Notes under the pieces: model-generated
Database searches by the model: none
The model's input: the letters and a program-made list of their open reading frames with translations, nothing else
Told to the model about the DNA's origin: nothing
Program-made: the position numbers and the translations under genes
DNA from: a virus
Length of the DNA: 64,000 nucleotides
Strand: one strand, 5' to 3'
Virus record (IMG/VR): IMGVR_UViG_3300026484_000295
Coordinates: 62,001-126,000 of that record
In this document: in pieces, positions 9,895-16,704 of the stretch
How positions within the stretch are numbered: position 1 is the stretch's first letter
Layout: each line of letters starts with the position of its first letter

Positions 9895-11616
9895 TTAATA
9901 TTTTTTTAAAATGCGTTTCCCACTATCTGTATAAATTAAAAATCCATTCATCAACATATTTTCTTTGATAGTTAGATTATTATCATATAATTCTATATAA
10001 GCCATTACATTAGTATGATCTAAACTATTACATGGAATAAATATATCCTTTTTATTATAATACAATGATTCCGAGATTGACCCTTCAAAACTAAAGTTAA
10101 TCTTAAAAAATAAATCTAAATATAAATTAAATCTCCTATCAATAGATACTATTATAGATTTATCAATCAATGATAAAATATCTATAAATGGATTAGTATT
10201 AAAATCTATTTCTGGATATATTGCAAATTGTTTAATTTCTATATTTTTTTTATGATTTGAAATCCCCATTACAGCTAGGAGTTCATTATTAAAAAATGCA
10301 CCATACATTTTTGTAAATGGTAAACTGATATTATATAAATGTTCATTTAAAAAATTAAAGCCCGTTGTTGTATCAATCATTTTAATTTCGAGTTCATCAA
10401 CATCCATTTTTTTTATTTTGTATTTTAATTTATAAAGTATAATTTGCTTGCAATACTCTTCATAATATGACCATTCGTATTCATAAAATTGTATTAAGTT
10501 TATATCTAAATTATCAGCATTTAAACTATTATCAATATAAGATGTATCTTTAGAAGTTGATGGCGATAAAATCTCTATAATAATATTTGTTTTTAAAATT
10601 TCTACTTTATCCAATTCTACTATCTTAAAATTATATCCTATCAAACCTAAAAAGCACTGGATTTTATTTAAAATATTTTTTCTATTATCTAGTATAGGAT
10701 TACATTGAGCACAAATAGGCAAATTATTAATATCAATTACGCTTTTAATTATACTATTACATGTCTTACATTTAAAAGTGTAAATATATTCGCTATCATA
10801 TATTTGCAAATCATCAATAAGAGTAACAAATATATTATCTTTAAATTTTTCAAAAATTTTATTATTAGTAGCGTTATCAATTTTTGATATAGATATAGGG
10901 TTTTTTTGTGCAGAATAACTGTCATATTTTGAAATAATTGTATTTTTACGTTTTTCTAAAATAGTTTTATTCTTTATAGGAAATATAGTTCCAAATTTTT
11001 TTAAATTTGTATCGTATGCTTTTTTTCTAATATAATCTAATGATAAAGGGTTGGGTACACCATACTTCATTAAATTAGTGGTTATTGTTTTATTTCTAAT
11101 TTCCTGAGATTGTTGAGCGTATTCCACACCATATTTCTCTATCATTGTTTTTTTTATTTTTTCTTTTGTACTATCCAATTTTGCAATAGAATCTACACCA
11201 TATTTTTCTTTAACTGTTTTTTTTATTTTTTCTTTTGTACTATCCAATTTTGCAATAGAATCTACACCATATTTTTCTTTAACCGATAATTTCAATTTCT
11301 TTTTTTGTTTATCATTTTGTAAAGGGTGTTCTGCCCCATAATTTTTAAGAAAGGTTATTTTTTGATTGTGTTCTTTTGAACAGCCTAAATTAAATATATT
11401 AGTACGTTCATTAAATGAGGCATACTTCGAACAATTTTTAAATTGGCATTTTGGAGGAGCATCCATATCCCTTATCAATAAATACCATTGGGCTTTTATA
11501 GATAAAGTCGGGTATCTCTTATTTAGATACCCAATAAGTTCTTTTGAAAAGTTTTTAAAATAAATATTTTTTTTAGTCTTATAATATTCAATTTCTGCTT
11601 TTAATTTAATTTCCAT
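9895..11616 (-). CDS. Vsr-like phage homing endonuclease family protein with KYG repeats, probably nuclease-degenerate
   Basis: 573 residues. The N-terminal zinc-finger-like segment has Cys57, Cys62 and Cys79. About seven 23-residue helical repeats of the KEKYGVDSIA..STKEKIKKT type (roughly 92-245) are the DNA-binding repeats typical of large phage homing endonucleases. A second Cys4 ribbon (CKTC...CAQC) follows, then the Vsr-like region ending in the family hallmark LIQFYEYEW, then a C-terminal GNAT-like half (YGAFFNNELLAVMG). The usual catalytic stretch (Asp, then IE-N-G-x-Y-W-H) reads IIIEILSPSTSKD, so the active site looks lost. The start overlaps the end of the topoisomerase gene with no good ribosome site, suggesting coupling. 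In known fractured genes, such endonucleases accompany split inteins. Confidence 0.7.
   Translation of the reverse strand: MEIKLKAEIEYYKTKKNIYFKNFSKELIGYLNKRYPTLSIKAQWYLLIRDMDAPPKCQFKNCSKYASFNERTNIFNLGCSKEHNQKITFLKNYGAEHPLQNDKQKKKLKLSVKEKYGVDSIAKLDSTKEKIKKTVKEKYGVDSIAKLDSTKEKIKKTMIEKYGVEYAQQSQEIRNKTITTNLMKYGVPNPLSLDYIRKKAYDTNLKKFGTIFPIKNKTILEKRKNTIISKYDSYSAQKNPISISKIDNATNNKIFEKFKDNIFVTLIDDLQIYDSEYIYTFKCKTCNSIIKSVIDINNLPICAQCNPILDNRKNILNKIQCFLGLIGYNFKIVELDKVEILKTNIIIEILSPSTSKDTSYIDNSLNADNLDINLIQFYEYEWSYYEEYCKQIILYKLKYKIKKMDVDELEIKMIDTTTGFNFLNEHLYNISLPFTKMYGAFFNNELLAVMGISNHKKNIEIKQFAIYPEIDFNTNPFIDILSLIDKSIIVSIDRRFNLYLDLFFKINFSFEGSISESLYYNKKDIFIPCNSLDHTNVMAYIELYDNNLTIKENMLMNGFLIYTDSGKRILKKY
11161..11298 (-). 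repeat. Two 69-bp direct repeats in the endonuclease gene
   Basis: Two near-identical 69-bp units (11161-11229 and 11230-11298) encode identical 23-residue KYGV repeats. The DNA-level identity points to recent unequal duplication. Confidence 0.8.
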
Positions 11617-11622
11617 AACATA

Positions 11623-12855
11623 TTATTTTGTAGCCAACCATTCTTTTCTGATTGAGGCATTATCATCAAAAAAGATTTGCATTAATTCATCTAAATGACC
11701 TTGATCGGTAATATTAAAGGCGTATTCCTCTAAATTTGAAAATACGTACTCCCAATCCGGTTTTTGCATAGAACCCAACCCTTTAAAGTAATCTATTTTC
11801 CACGAATCATCAACTGTACCAGATTCTTTAGCTTCATCAAATTCCTGTCTATTTGAATAATACAATACTTTTTTACCTTTTTTTGCAGCAATCATAGGAA
11901 ATACAATTCTATTGATAAATGGATTTTCATGATCCCAAAACAATTCTGGGAAATATTCATGAAATAAATTAACAACAAGATTATTAATGGCACTTCCGTC
12001 TGGGTCAGCATCAGTAGCTATATAAATTTTTGAATATTTTAATTTTGTATCAAAAGCAGGTCGCAACCATTTATGAAATCTATCTAATTTAGCATCAGAA
12101 TTAGCTTTTTTAATCTCTATATTTTGTGTTGATTTTGGTATTTTTTTAAGTAGCATGGATACCCTATGCCATTTTTTATCAAAATATACTTCATCAATAT
12201 CATTACAGATTAATGTTGTTCTACCTATTTTAACTTCATATTTAACACCATTTTTTCTAAATCCTCTAAATTCCCATTTTCTTCTAAAATGAAAGTAATC
12301 TGGATCTGAAAGATCAGAAATTGTAGCATCACTCGCTTCTATTTTTTGAATGTAGCCACGATATAATTTTTCATTATCTACTAATTCATCAACACTAACC
12401 CATTTTTTATTTAAGTGAAATTTATCTTCTGAGCTAACAATTACTGTTTTAATTATAGGCTCACCTTCCTTATCAACTTCAAAAATACTTTCAAATGTCA
12501 CCTCATATATGCGTGCATTATCACTAATCACCCAATCACCCATTTGTTCGTTAAACTCTAAATTTATTGCTGTAATTATATCAGCTACTTCATCATTATT
12601 CATTGCATCTATTGGTGCCTTACCATAGACATTTAAAACTTTACCTTTTAATGGCATTCCAGCTTGTGTTTCTGGATCTCTAATTTCAGTAAACGAAGCT
12701 ATTGCAGAATTATGTGTCAATAATCCATTTTCAAGAATAAATGTTTCATTATCTTCTACTTGTATATCATTCATATTAATGACTTTATTAGTACTATAAA
12801 CACTATTAATTTCTACCATATCAAATTCATCAATATTTATTTCATTCAATTGCAT
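11623..12855 (-). CDS. C-intein plus C-terminal half of T4-type DNA topoisomerase II large subunit (gp39/gp60-like)
   Basis: Residues 1-49 look like the C-terminal part of an intein, ending DNETFILENGLLTHN, with Ser50 as the +1 residue. From Ser50 the protein reads SAIASFTEIRDPETQAGMPL, then KGKVLNV: the TOPRIM start of T4 gp39 (EG.SA motif), split just before the Ser. The catalytic-metal motif DADPDG is at 282-287. The tail (YFKGLGSMQKPDW, DNASIRKEWL) aligns with T4 gp60. The ATPase half and the EG of the motif are absent, so activity requires trans-splicing to a partner outside this window. Between about 105 and 255 lies an unusual insertion of some 150 residues. The start is well supported by ATAAGGAG. 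No late promoter is seen. Confidence 0.88.
   Translation of the reverse strand: MQLNEINIDEFDMVEINSVYSTNKVINMNDIQVEDNETFILENGLLTHNSAIASFTEIRDPETQAGMPLKGKVLNVYGKAPIDAMNNDEVADIITAINLEFNEQMGDWVISDNARIYEVTFESIFEVDKEGEPIIKTVIVSSEDKFHLNKKWVSVDELVDNEKLYRGYIQKIEASDATISDLSDPDYFHFRRKWEFRGFRKNGVKYEVKIGRTTLICNDIDEVYFDKKWHRVSMLLKKIPKSTQNIEIKKANSDAKLDRFHKWLRPAFDTKLKYSKIYIATDADPDGSAINNLVVNLFHEYFPELFWDHENPFINRIVFPMIAAKKGKKVLYYSNRQEFDEAKESGTVDDSWKIDYFKGLGSMQKPDWEYVFSNLEEYAFNITDQGHLDELMQIFFDDNASIRKEWLATK
12709..12855 (-). other. Split-intein C-terminal fragment (49 codons)
   Basis: Block F-like MNDIQVEDNETF and block G-like LLTHN|S are present. The fragment starts with its own Met behind a strong ribosome site, as split C-inteins do. 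Splicing would leave Ser50 as the first C-extein residue. The N-intein partner is not in the window. Confidence 0.8.
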
Positions 12856-12957
12856 TTAATCTCCTTATGTTATGTTTATTTTACATTTTTTTATGCCACA
12901 ATCTAAAACTTCTATCAATATCACTCTTATTAATTTAATAGTAATGAAATTATATTA

Positions 12958-13218
12958 TTATTTGGGTAGTTCACCAACCAAATATTTTTTTATTAATTCA
13001 TCAGGGTAGTCTTCTTTAAACTACTTATATAACGATTCAAATTTATTATATTGTCTGAAATTAGTGTTTGATATGCAATTGTAGTTTTTATAAGGTTCTA
13101 TGTTAGTTTCAATTTTATATTGGTGTTCAAACTAACCAAATGATGGTATAAGTGAAACGTAATAAATGTCTTCTCTTATACCAAAATAATATTTTAAGAT
13201 GTCGATTGTTTTAAGGTT
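12958..13218 (-). pseudogene. Decayed reading frame with two in-frame amber codons
   Basis: One frame reads as protein-like sequence for about 87 codons (…LKYYFGIREDIYYVSLIPSFG, later FKEDYPDELIKKYLVGELPK) and ends with TAA at 12958-12960. It is broken by TAG at 13132-13134 and 13021-13023. No start codon with a ribosome site is seen. This fills the 367-base gap between clpP and the topoisomerase gene. It could be a remnant of a gene cut when the split-intein cassette entered. The family is not recognised. Confidence 0.6.
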
Positions 13219-13222
13219 CTTA

Positions 13223-13858
13223 TTACTGTACGTCACTTAAACTAGTAATAACTTTATCAATGAAGCCTTCTTCTGCTGCTTCTTCCGGAGATAGCCACCA
13301 ATCTCTATCAGTTTTCTTTTTCATCTCTTCAAAAGAAGTTTTGCCACCTGTAAATTCTGATAAATATCTATTTAATTTTTCATAGAGTTTTCTCGTTTCT
13401 TCAACACTTCTTTCCATATCAACATACTGTGTACCACCTTGAATACCACTCATTACTTGATGATACATCAATCTACTATTTGGAAGTGAATAACGTTTAC
13501 CCTGTGCTCCACCAGATACTAAAAATGACCCCATAGATGCAGCACTACCAATACAAATAGTAACAACATCATTAGGTATCAAATTCATAGTATCCAACAC
13601 AGCCAAACCATCAGAAACACTTCCGCCGGGAGAATTAATGTAAAAATAAATATCTGCTTCTGGATCTTCAGATGATAATACTAATAGTTGCATAATAATT
13701 GACATAGCTGACTGATTATTTACATCACTATTTAACATAACAATTCGGTCTTTTAAAAGTCTTGATGGTAAGTCAAAACTACGTTCTCTATCTCCATCAT
13801 TCTCAATTACAATGGGAGCGTATGCTGCTTTCGGCTTTAAGTTTTGTTCTAAATTCAT
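13223..13858 (-). CDS. clpP: ClpP-type ATP-dependent protease subunit
   Basis: 211 residues, normal length for ClpP. The catalytic triad is complete: Ser108 in GSAASMGS, His133 in MYHQ, Asp186 in DRDWWLS. The oxyanion-region YINSPGGSV is at 73-81. ClpP forms a 14-mer that degrades proteins fed by Clp/Hsp100 unfoldases. No unfoldase gene is in the window, so it would use a host or distant phage ATPase. It is not the prohead protease, which is a separate gp21 gene at 51084-51722. The start follows GAAGGA. A TATAAT-like box upstream rather than a late box hints at earlier expression. Confidence 0.95.
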   Translation of the reverse strand: MNLEQNLKPKAAYAPIVIENDGDRERSFDLPSRLLKDRIVMLNSDVNNQSAMSIIMQLLVLSSEDPEADIYFYINSPGGSVSDGLAVLDTMNLIPNDVVTICIGSAASMGSFLVSGGAQGKRYSLPNSRLMYHQVMSGIQGGTQYVDMERSVEETRKLYEKLNRYLSEFTGGKTSFEEMKKKTDRDWWLSPEEAAEEGFIDKVITSLSDVQ

Positions 13859-13915
13859 TATATTCCTTCTAAAATTAATTTATCATATTATATATTATTC
13901 TACATTAATTTAATA

Positions 13916-14332
13916 TTAAATCATAGATATATAATTTAATAAATCTGTTGTTATACTAGTTTCAGGCTCTATATTTTGTATAGCTTGAAAATTCTCTTTA
14001 AATCTTTCTCTATGATCATATATATCTATTATATTTTTTTCTATATTAAAAGTACCTGGAATAGATAATCTTTTATATTTTAGTTCGTACATATGAAATA
14101 ATAAACTTCTGGGTGCATTCCTATCACTTATATAAATATATGTCAATGTATTAAAGCCATTTTTAATCAAATATAATTTCCTATAAAATGGTAAACCCCA
14201 TAATATATGATGAAATTCATAAATATCTTGATCATCACCTATTAATTTTAAAAATAATTCAGGTTTACTTGTTTTTAAAACTTGCATTATTATTTCAAAT
14301 TGTTTTATAGCAGGATTTTCTTGATGCTTCAT
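13916..14332 (-). CDS. Unrecognised small protein, 138 aa
   Basis: Not recognised. A soluble protein rich in aromatic residues and Ile, with an HHILWGLPFYRKLYLI segment near the middle. It begins with an ATGA overlap with the stop of the preceding gene, so it is translationally coupled and part of the small-gene operon 13916-16659. Confidence 0.65.
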   Translation of the reverse strand: MKHQENPAIKQFEIIMQVLKTSKPELFLKLIGDDQDIYEFHHILWGLPFYRKLYLIKNGFNTLTYIYISDRNAPRSLLFHMYELKYKRLSIPGTFNIEKNIIDIYDHRERFKENFQAIQNIEPETSITTDLLNYISMI

Positions 14333-14664
14333 GAAAAAATCACTTTACCAGTTATACTTTTATTACTAATATTATTAATACATCTCCATCTTTTGAGTTT
14401 TTCAAATTCATTAGGTATAACATCAACAATAGTCTCCATAATTGTTGTTGATGTACCCATTAACACTTTTTCTTTTTTAGGATTTGCTCTAGGTATTTTT
14501 GACACATTGAGATCATTTAATCCTATTTTTTGACGCATTAAGTCATATGATCTAACATGTTCGAAATAATTAAGGATTGATTGAGCATATAATAGTTCTT
14601 TCTTTAAATATTTAACTCGTTGTTGATACCATATCCATTGCTTTATTCTTTTAATATCAACCAT
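14329..14664 (-). CDS. Unrecognised small basic protein, 111 aa
   Basis: Not recognised. The N-terminal third is basic and helical (VDIKRIKQWIWYQQRVKYLK), the rest mixed. It starts 22 bases inside the MazG-like gene with an AGAGGCGGA ribosome site. It is coupled at its end to the next gene through ATGA. Confidence 0.65.
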   Translation of the reverse strand: MVDIKRIKQWIWYQQRVKYLKKELLYAQSILNYFEHVRSYDLMRQKIGLNDLNVSKIPRANPKKEKVLMGTSTTIMETIVDVIPNEFEKLKRWRCINNISNKSITGKVIFS

Positions 14665-14936
14665 TTTTTAAATCCGCCTCTTTTTTTAAGTTTATTAATC
14701 CTTGCAGTTTCTATTTCATCTCTATAAATACCTTGAAATTCAGCCATAGCATATATAACCTCTATGACATCAGCATACTCTTCAATATCATTAAATGCGG
14801 TTTCTGAAAGCTCTTCTAATTCTTCATATATTTTATCTTTTAAAAAAATAAATTTTTCTGAAATATCTTCAGCAATATACATTCTATCAGTATCGATAAT
14901 AGATTCGTAGTTATCTCTAATCAATTTACTCATCAT
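14643..14936 (-). CDS. MazG-like nucleoside triphosphate pyrophosphohydrolase
   Basis: 97 residues of the all-alpha NTP-PPase (MazG/HisE-like) type. It begins KLIRDNYESII and carries the metal-binding pattern ExxE...ExxD (Glu39, Glu42, Glu53, Asp56), followed by VIEVIYAMAEFQGI and a C-terminal RGGFKKWL, as in the phage and bacterial house-cleaning subfamily. Such enzymes hydrolyse (d)NTPs to monophosphates. In phages they are thought to trim nucleotide pools or alarmones. The start is MM; either Met could be used. It overlaps the preceding gene by 11 bases. Confidence 0.8.
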   Translation of the reverse strand: MMSKLIRDNYESIIDTDRMYIAEDISEKFIFLKDKIYEELEELSETAFNDIEEYADVIEVIYAMAEFQGIYRDEIETARINKLKKRGGFKKWLILKE

Positions 14937-15126
14937 TTACCCTTATAAATTTTTGTTGAAATTCTTCAATACTCCTAATATATGGGTTGTGATTGTCTTT
15001 ATTTAATTCAATATAGCCTATGGCTGGCACCCATTCATTATTAATTTGAATTGAACAAAAAAATTTAGGAATATAAATTTTATTATTCTTATAATGTCTA
15101 TAACCGGTATCAATTGTTACACTCAT
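14926..15126 (-). CDS. Small protein with DUF1653-like pattern, 66 aa
   Basis: 66 residues reading GYRHYKNNKIY near the start and EWVPAIGYIELN...IRSIEEFQQKF towards the end. This order (YRHYK, a beta strand, then W and an F-rich tail) resembles small DUF1653-type proteins, but the match is loose. Overlaps at both ends with its neighbours show it is in the coupled operon. Function unknown. Confidence 0.6.
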   Translation of the reverse strand: MSVTIDTGYRHYKNNKIYIPKFFCSIQINNEWVPAIGYIELNKDNHNPYIRSIEEFQQKFIRVNDE

Positions 15127-15380
15127 AATTGTACACCAGTCATATCAGCAACATATATAAGTAGATTTAATGTAGATTTACCATTTATAGGATTTACATC
15201 AGTAGAAATTTTTAATGTATCAACAATATCAATTGCCAACCATTTATTTTTCTTATCTTTCTCAGATAATGAATTACGTACTTCCAATCCAACAACTTGT
15301 TCTAAATCATTTAACATATCTATATCTATTGATATGCTTATAGCTTTCCATTTTCTATTTTTCCTATACATAGTTACCAT
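15123..15380 (-). CDS. Unrecognised small protein, 85 aa
   Basis: Not recognised. It is probably a small alpha/beta protein (WKAISISIDIDMLNDLEQVV, later STLNLLIYVADMTGVQL). It ends in an ATGA overlap with the next gene. The ribosome site is weak, suggesting translation by coupling from the gene at 15389-15619. Confidence 0.6.
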   Translation of the reverse strand: MVTMYRKNRKWKAISISIDIDMLNDLEQVVGLEVRNSLSEKDKKNKWLAIDIVDTLKISTDVNPINGKSTLNLLIYVADMTGVQL

Positions 15381-15388
15381 ACTATACC

Positions 15389-15619
15389 CTATTCTTGAAT
15401 TAATAGATGATCAATTTGAATTTTTAAATCTTCCATCTTTTTCATAGTTAATTCTTTAGTTTTAGAATCCCATATACCCCATAAATGCGAGGGTGATGAT
15501 TTGACTATCCGATCTGATGTTTTAAAAATATATTTGTAAACTCTTTCTTCCGGTTTAAATTCTATGTCTAAAATTGGTAAAGTTTTAAAAATTCTACCAT
15601 CATCTAATCTAGCAATCAT
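15389..15619 (-). CDS. 76-aa protein resembling a Hint/intein block-B segment
   Basis: Residues 25-73 read RVYKYIFKTSDRIVKSSPSH, then LWGIWDSKTKELTMKKMEDL, then an Asp-His-Leu-Leu end. This follows the order of an intein N-half after block A: a V-Y-x-Y beta strand, then I-x-x-S/T-x-x-H (block B), then a strand with W and an x-x-x-L helix turn. The nucleophilic block A (Cys1) is missing, so it cannot splice alone. It may be a Hint-fold relic, a third intein piece or a convergent small beta protein. Start and end are embedded in the coupled operon (ATGA with the previous gene). Confidence 0.6.
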   Translation of the reverse strand: MIARLDDGRIFKTLPILDIEFKPEERVYKYIFKTSDRIVKSSPSHLWGIWDSKTKELTMKKMEDLKIQIDHLLIQE

Positions 15620-16047
15620 AATACACTTTCAACGAATGAAGGACATTCAATACTTATTTTTTTATATAAATCTTTATGTATATTTAAAATATTATTCATT
15701 TTTTTAATAATATCATCCGATACATATAAAAAATATTTTTCTGCATCATCTCGAGTCTTAAAAAATTTAAGCCCTTTTGAATTTGCTTCCCATCTAGATA
15801 ATTTAGTACCATCTTTCATTACAAGTGTTAAACGTGTTATAGAATCATCATCACACCAATAGCTTCGATCGCCTATTTCGATTGAAACTTCTTGTGGCTC
15901 GATGTAATCAACATCTACATGCTGTTTTTCATCACCCGCATATTTCTCAATTCTTATTCCAGAAACCCAAAAATTCTTATTCTCTTTTTTCACAGCCGAA
16001 CGTAAAACAGTTTTTGGAGAAACTTGTGTAATTACTCTTGACATCAT
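15616..16047 (-). CDS. Unrecognised protein, 143 aa
   Basis: Not recognised. The N-terminal half looks beta-rich (EVSIEIGDRSYWCDDDSITR, LTLVMKDGTKLSRWE), the C-terminal half helical. Its MM start overlaps the TAA of the preceding gene (TAATG), and its TGA overlaps the next ATG. No membrane segments. Confidence 0.65.
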   Translation of the reverse strand: MMSRVITQVSPKTVLRSAVKKENKNFWVSGIRIEKYAGDEKQHVDVDYIEPQEVSIEIGDRSYWCDDDSITRLTLVMKDGTKLSRWEANSKGLKFFKTRDDAEKYFLYVSDDIIKKMNNILNIHKDLYKKISIECPSFVESVL

Positions 16048-16256
16048 TAATTACCATTATTATAATCGTATAGTTTTTTTGCACCATAAGCTAAAGCTAC
16101 AGAAATTCCGCCGTCAAATATCCCTGCTATTAACATAGCTGCCCCACCTGCACCAACCCAATAAGTTTCTTCATGTTTTAATGCACTTTTAAAATCGATT
16201 TTCGAACTTTTTGATTTATTTTTCATTCTTTCATAAGCATTCGTTCGTTTTTTCAT
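16047..16256 (-). CDS. Small membrane-associated protein, 69 aa
   Basis: A very basic N-terminus (KKRTNAYERMKNKSKSSK) is followed by one Gly/Ala-rich hydrophobic stretch (WVGAGGAAMLIAGIFDGGIS) and a short tail. It is probably a single-pass or membrane-peripheral peptide with its basic end in the cytoplasm. A TATAAT-like box lies about 40 bases upstream and AAAAGG just before the start. It heads the sub-run of overlapping genes 13916-16256. Confidence 0.6.
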   Translation of the reverse strand: MKKRTNAYERMKNKSKSSKIDFKSALKHEETYWVGAGGAAMLIAGIFDGGISVALAYGAKKLYDYNNGN

Positions 16257-16312
16257 CTTTAGACCTTTTTAAAATATTTCTAAATTATATATTAATTTAT
16301 CTTAAAAAATTC

Positions 16313-16498
16313 TTAATTCTTCCAGCCAGATATTTTTGATTTACCATCCAAAACATTAATAACATCCTCAATCTTTTGAGCAATTTTAATAATATCTCTT
16401 TTTTCTATATGTGATTTATTAATAGTTTTTTCAACCATAATGATTGTCAAATCTATCCATGCTTCTAATTGTTTTAATAAAATTTCTTCTTGAGTCAT
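16313..16498 (-). CDS. Small helical protein, 61 aa
   Basis: Not recognised. Predicted all-helical from composition (MTQEEILLKQLEAWIDLTII, then KIEDVINVLDG). The ATG overlaps the TGA of the 54-residue gene upstream (ATGA), so the two are translated together. Confidence 0.6.
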   Translation of the reverse strand: MTQEEILLKQLEAWIDLTIIMVEKTINKSHIEKRDIIKIAQKIEDVINVLDGKSKISGWKN

Positions 16499-16659
16499 GT
16501 ATCTAATCCTCTTAAAATTTTTCCTAATATTGCGTTTATTTTGAACATTTCATTCCGGAGATATTCTTTATTTTGAACAATATTAATTTGGGAAAAGTCA
16601 ATTGATTTTAAATTTTGTGAGATTTTCTGGAGGTTGATTTTTATACTCTGTTGATCCAT
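16495..16659 (-). CDS. Very small helical protein, 54 aa
   Basis: An ATG at 16657-16659 opens a 54-codon frame ending TGA at 16495-16497 (MDQQSIKINLQKISQNLKSI…ILRGLDT). The composition is coding-like, and it fits the ATGA coupling used by its neighbours. It has a heptad-like spacing of Ile/Leu, so it may pair with the 61-residue helical protein next to it. The ribosome site is modest (AAAGGGA). Confidence 0.55.
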   Translation of the reverse strand: MDQQSIKINLQKISQNLKSIDFSQINIVQNKEYLRNEMFKINAILGKILRGLDT

Positions 16660-16660
16660 A

Positions 16661-16690
16661 TAAAATAATCCCTTTTTAGAGATTATTTTA
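16661..16690 (-). terminator. Hairpin between the repeat fibre and the small-gene run
   Basis: Perfect 10-bp stem TAAAATAATC/GATTATTTTA with a 10-base loop, between the fibre stop and the 54-aa start. The loop and 3' arm contain AAAGGGA, so in read-through RNA it would also hide the ribosome site of the 54-aa gene. Confidence 0.5.
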
Positions 16691-16704
16691 CATTTTTTTT
16701 AATT

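Noticed and set aside
13021-13134. Genome-wide recoding of TAG to Gln
   Set aside because: TAG clearly ends the genes at 22069-23535, 26816-30811 and 49826-51055, each followed closely by a hairpin or the next ribosome site, so only this one decayed frame would need it.
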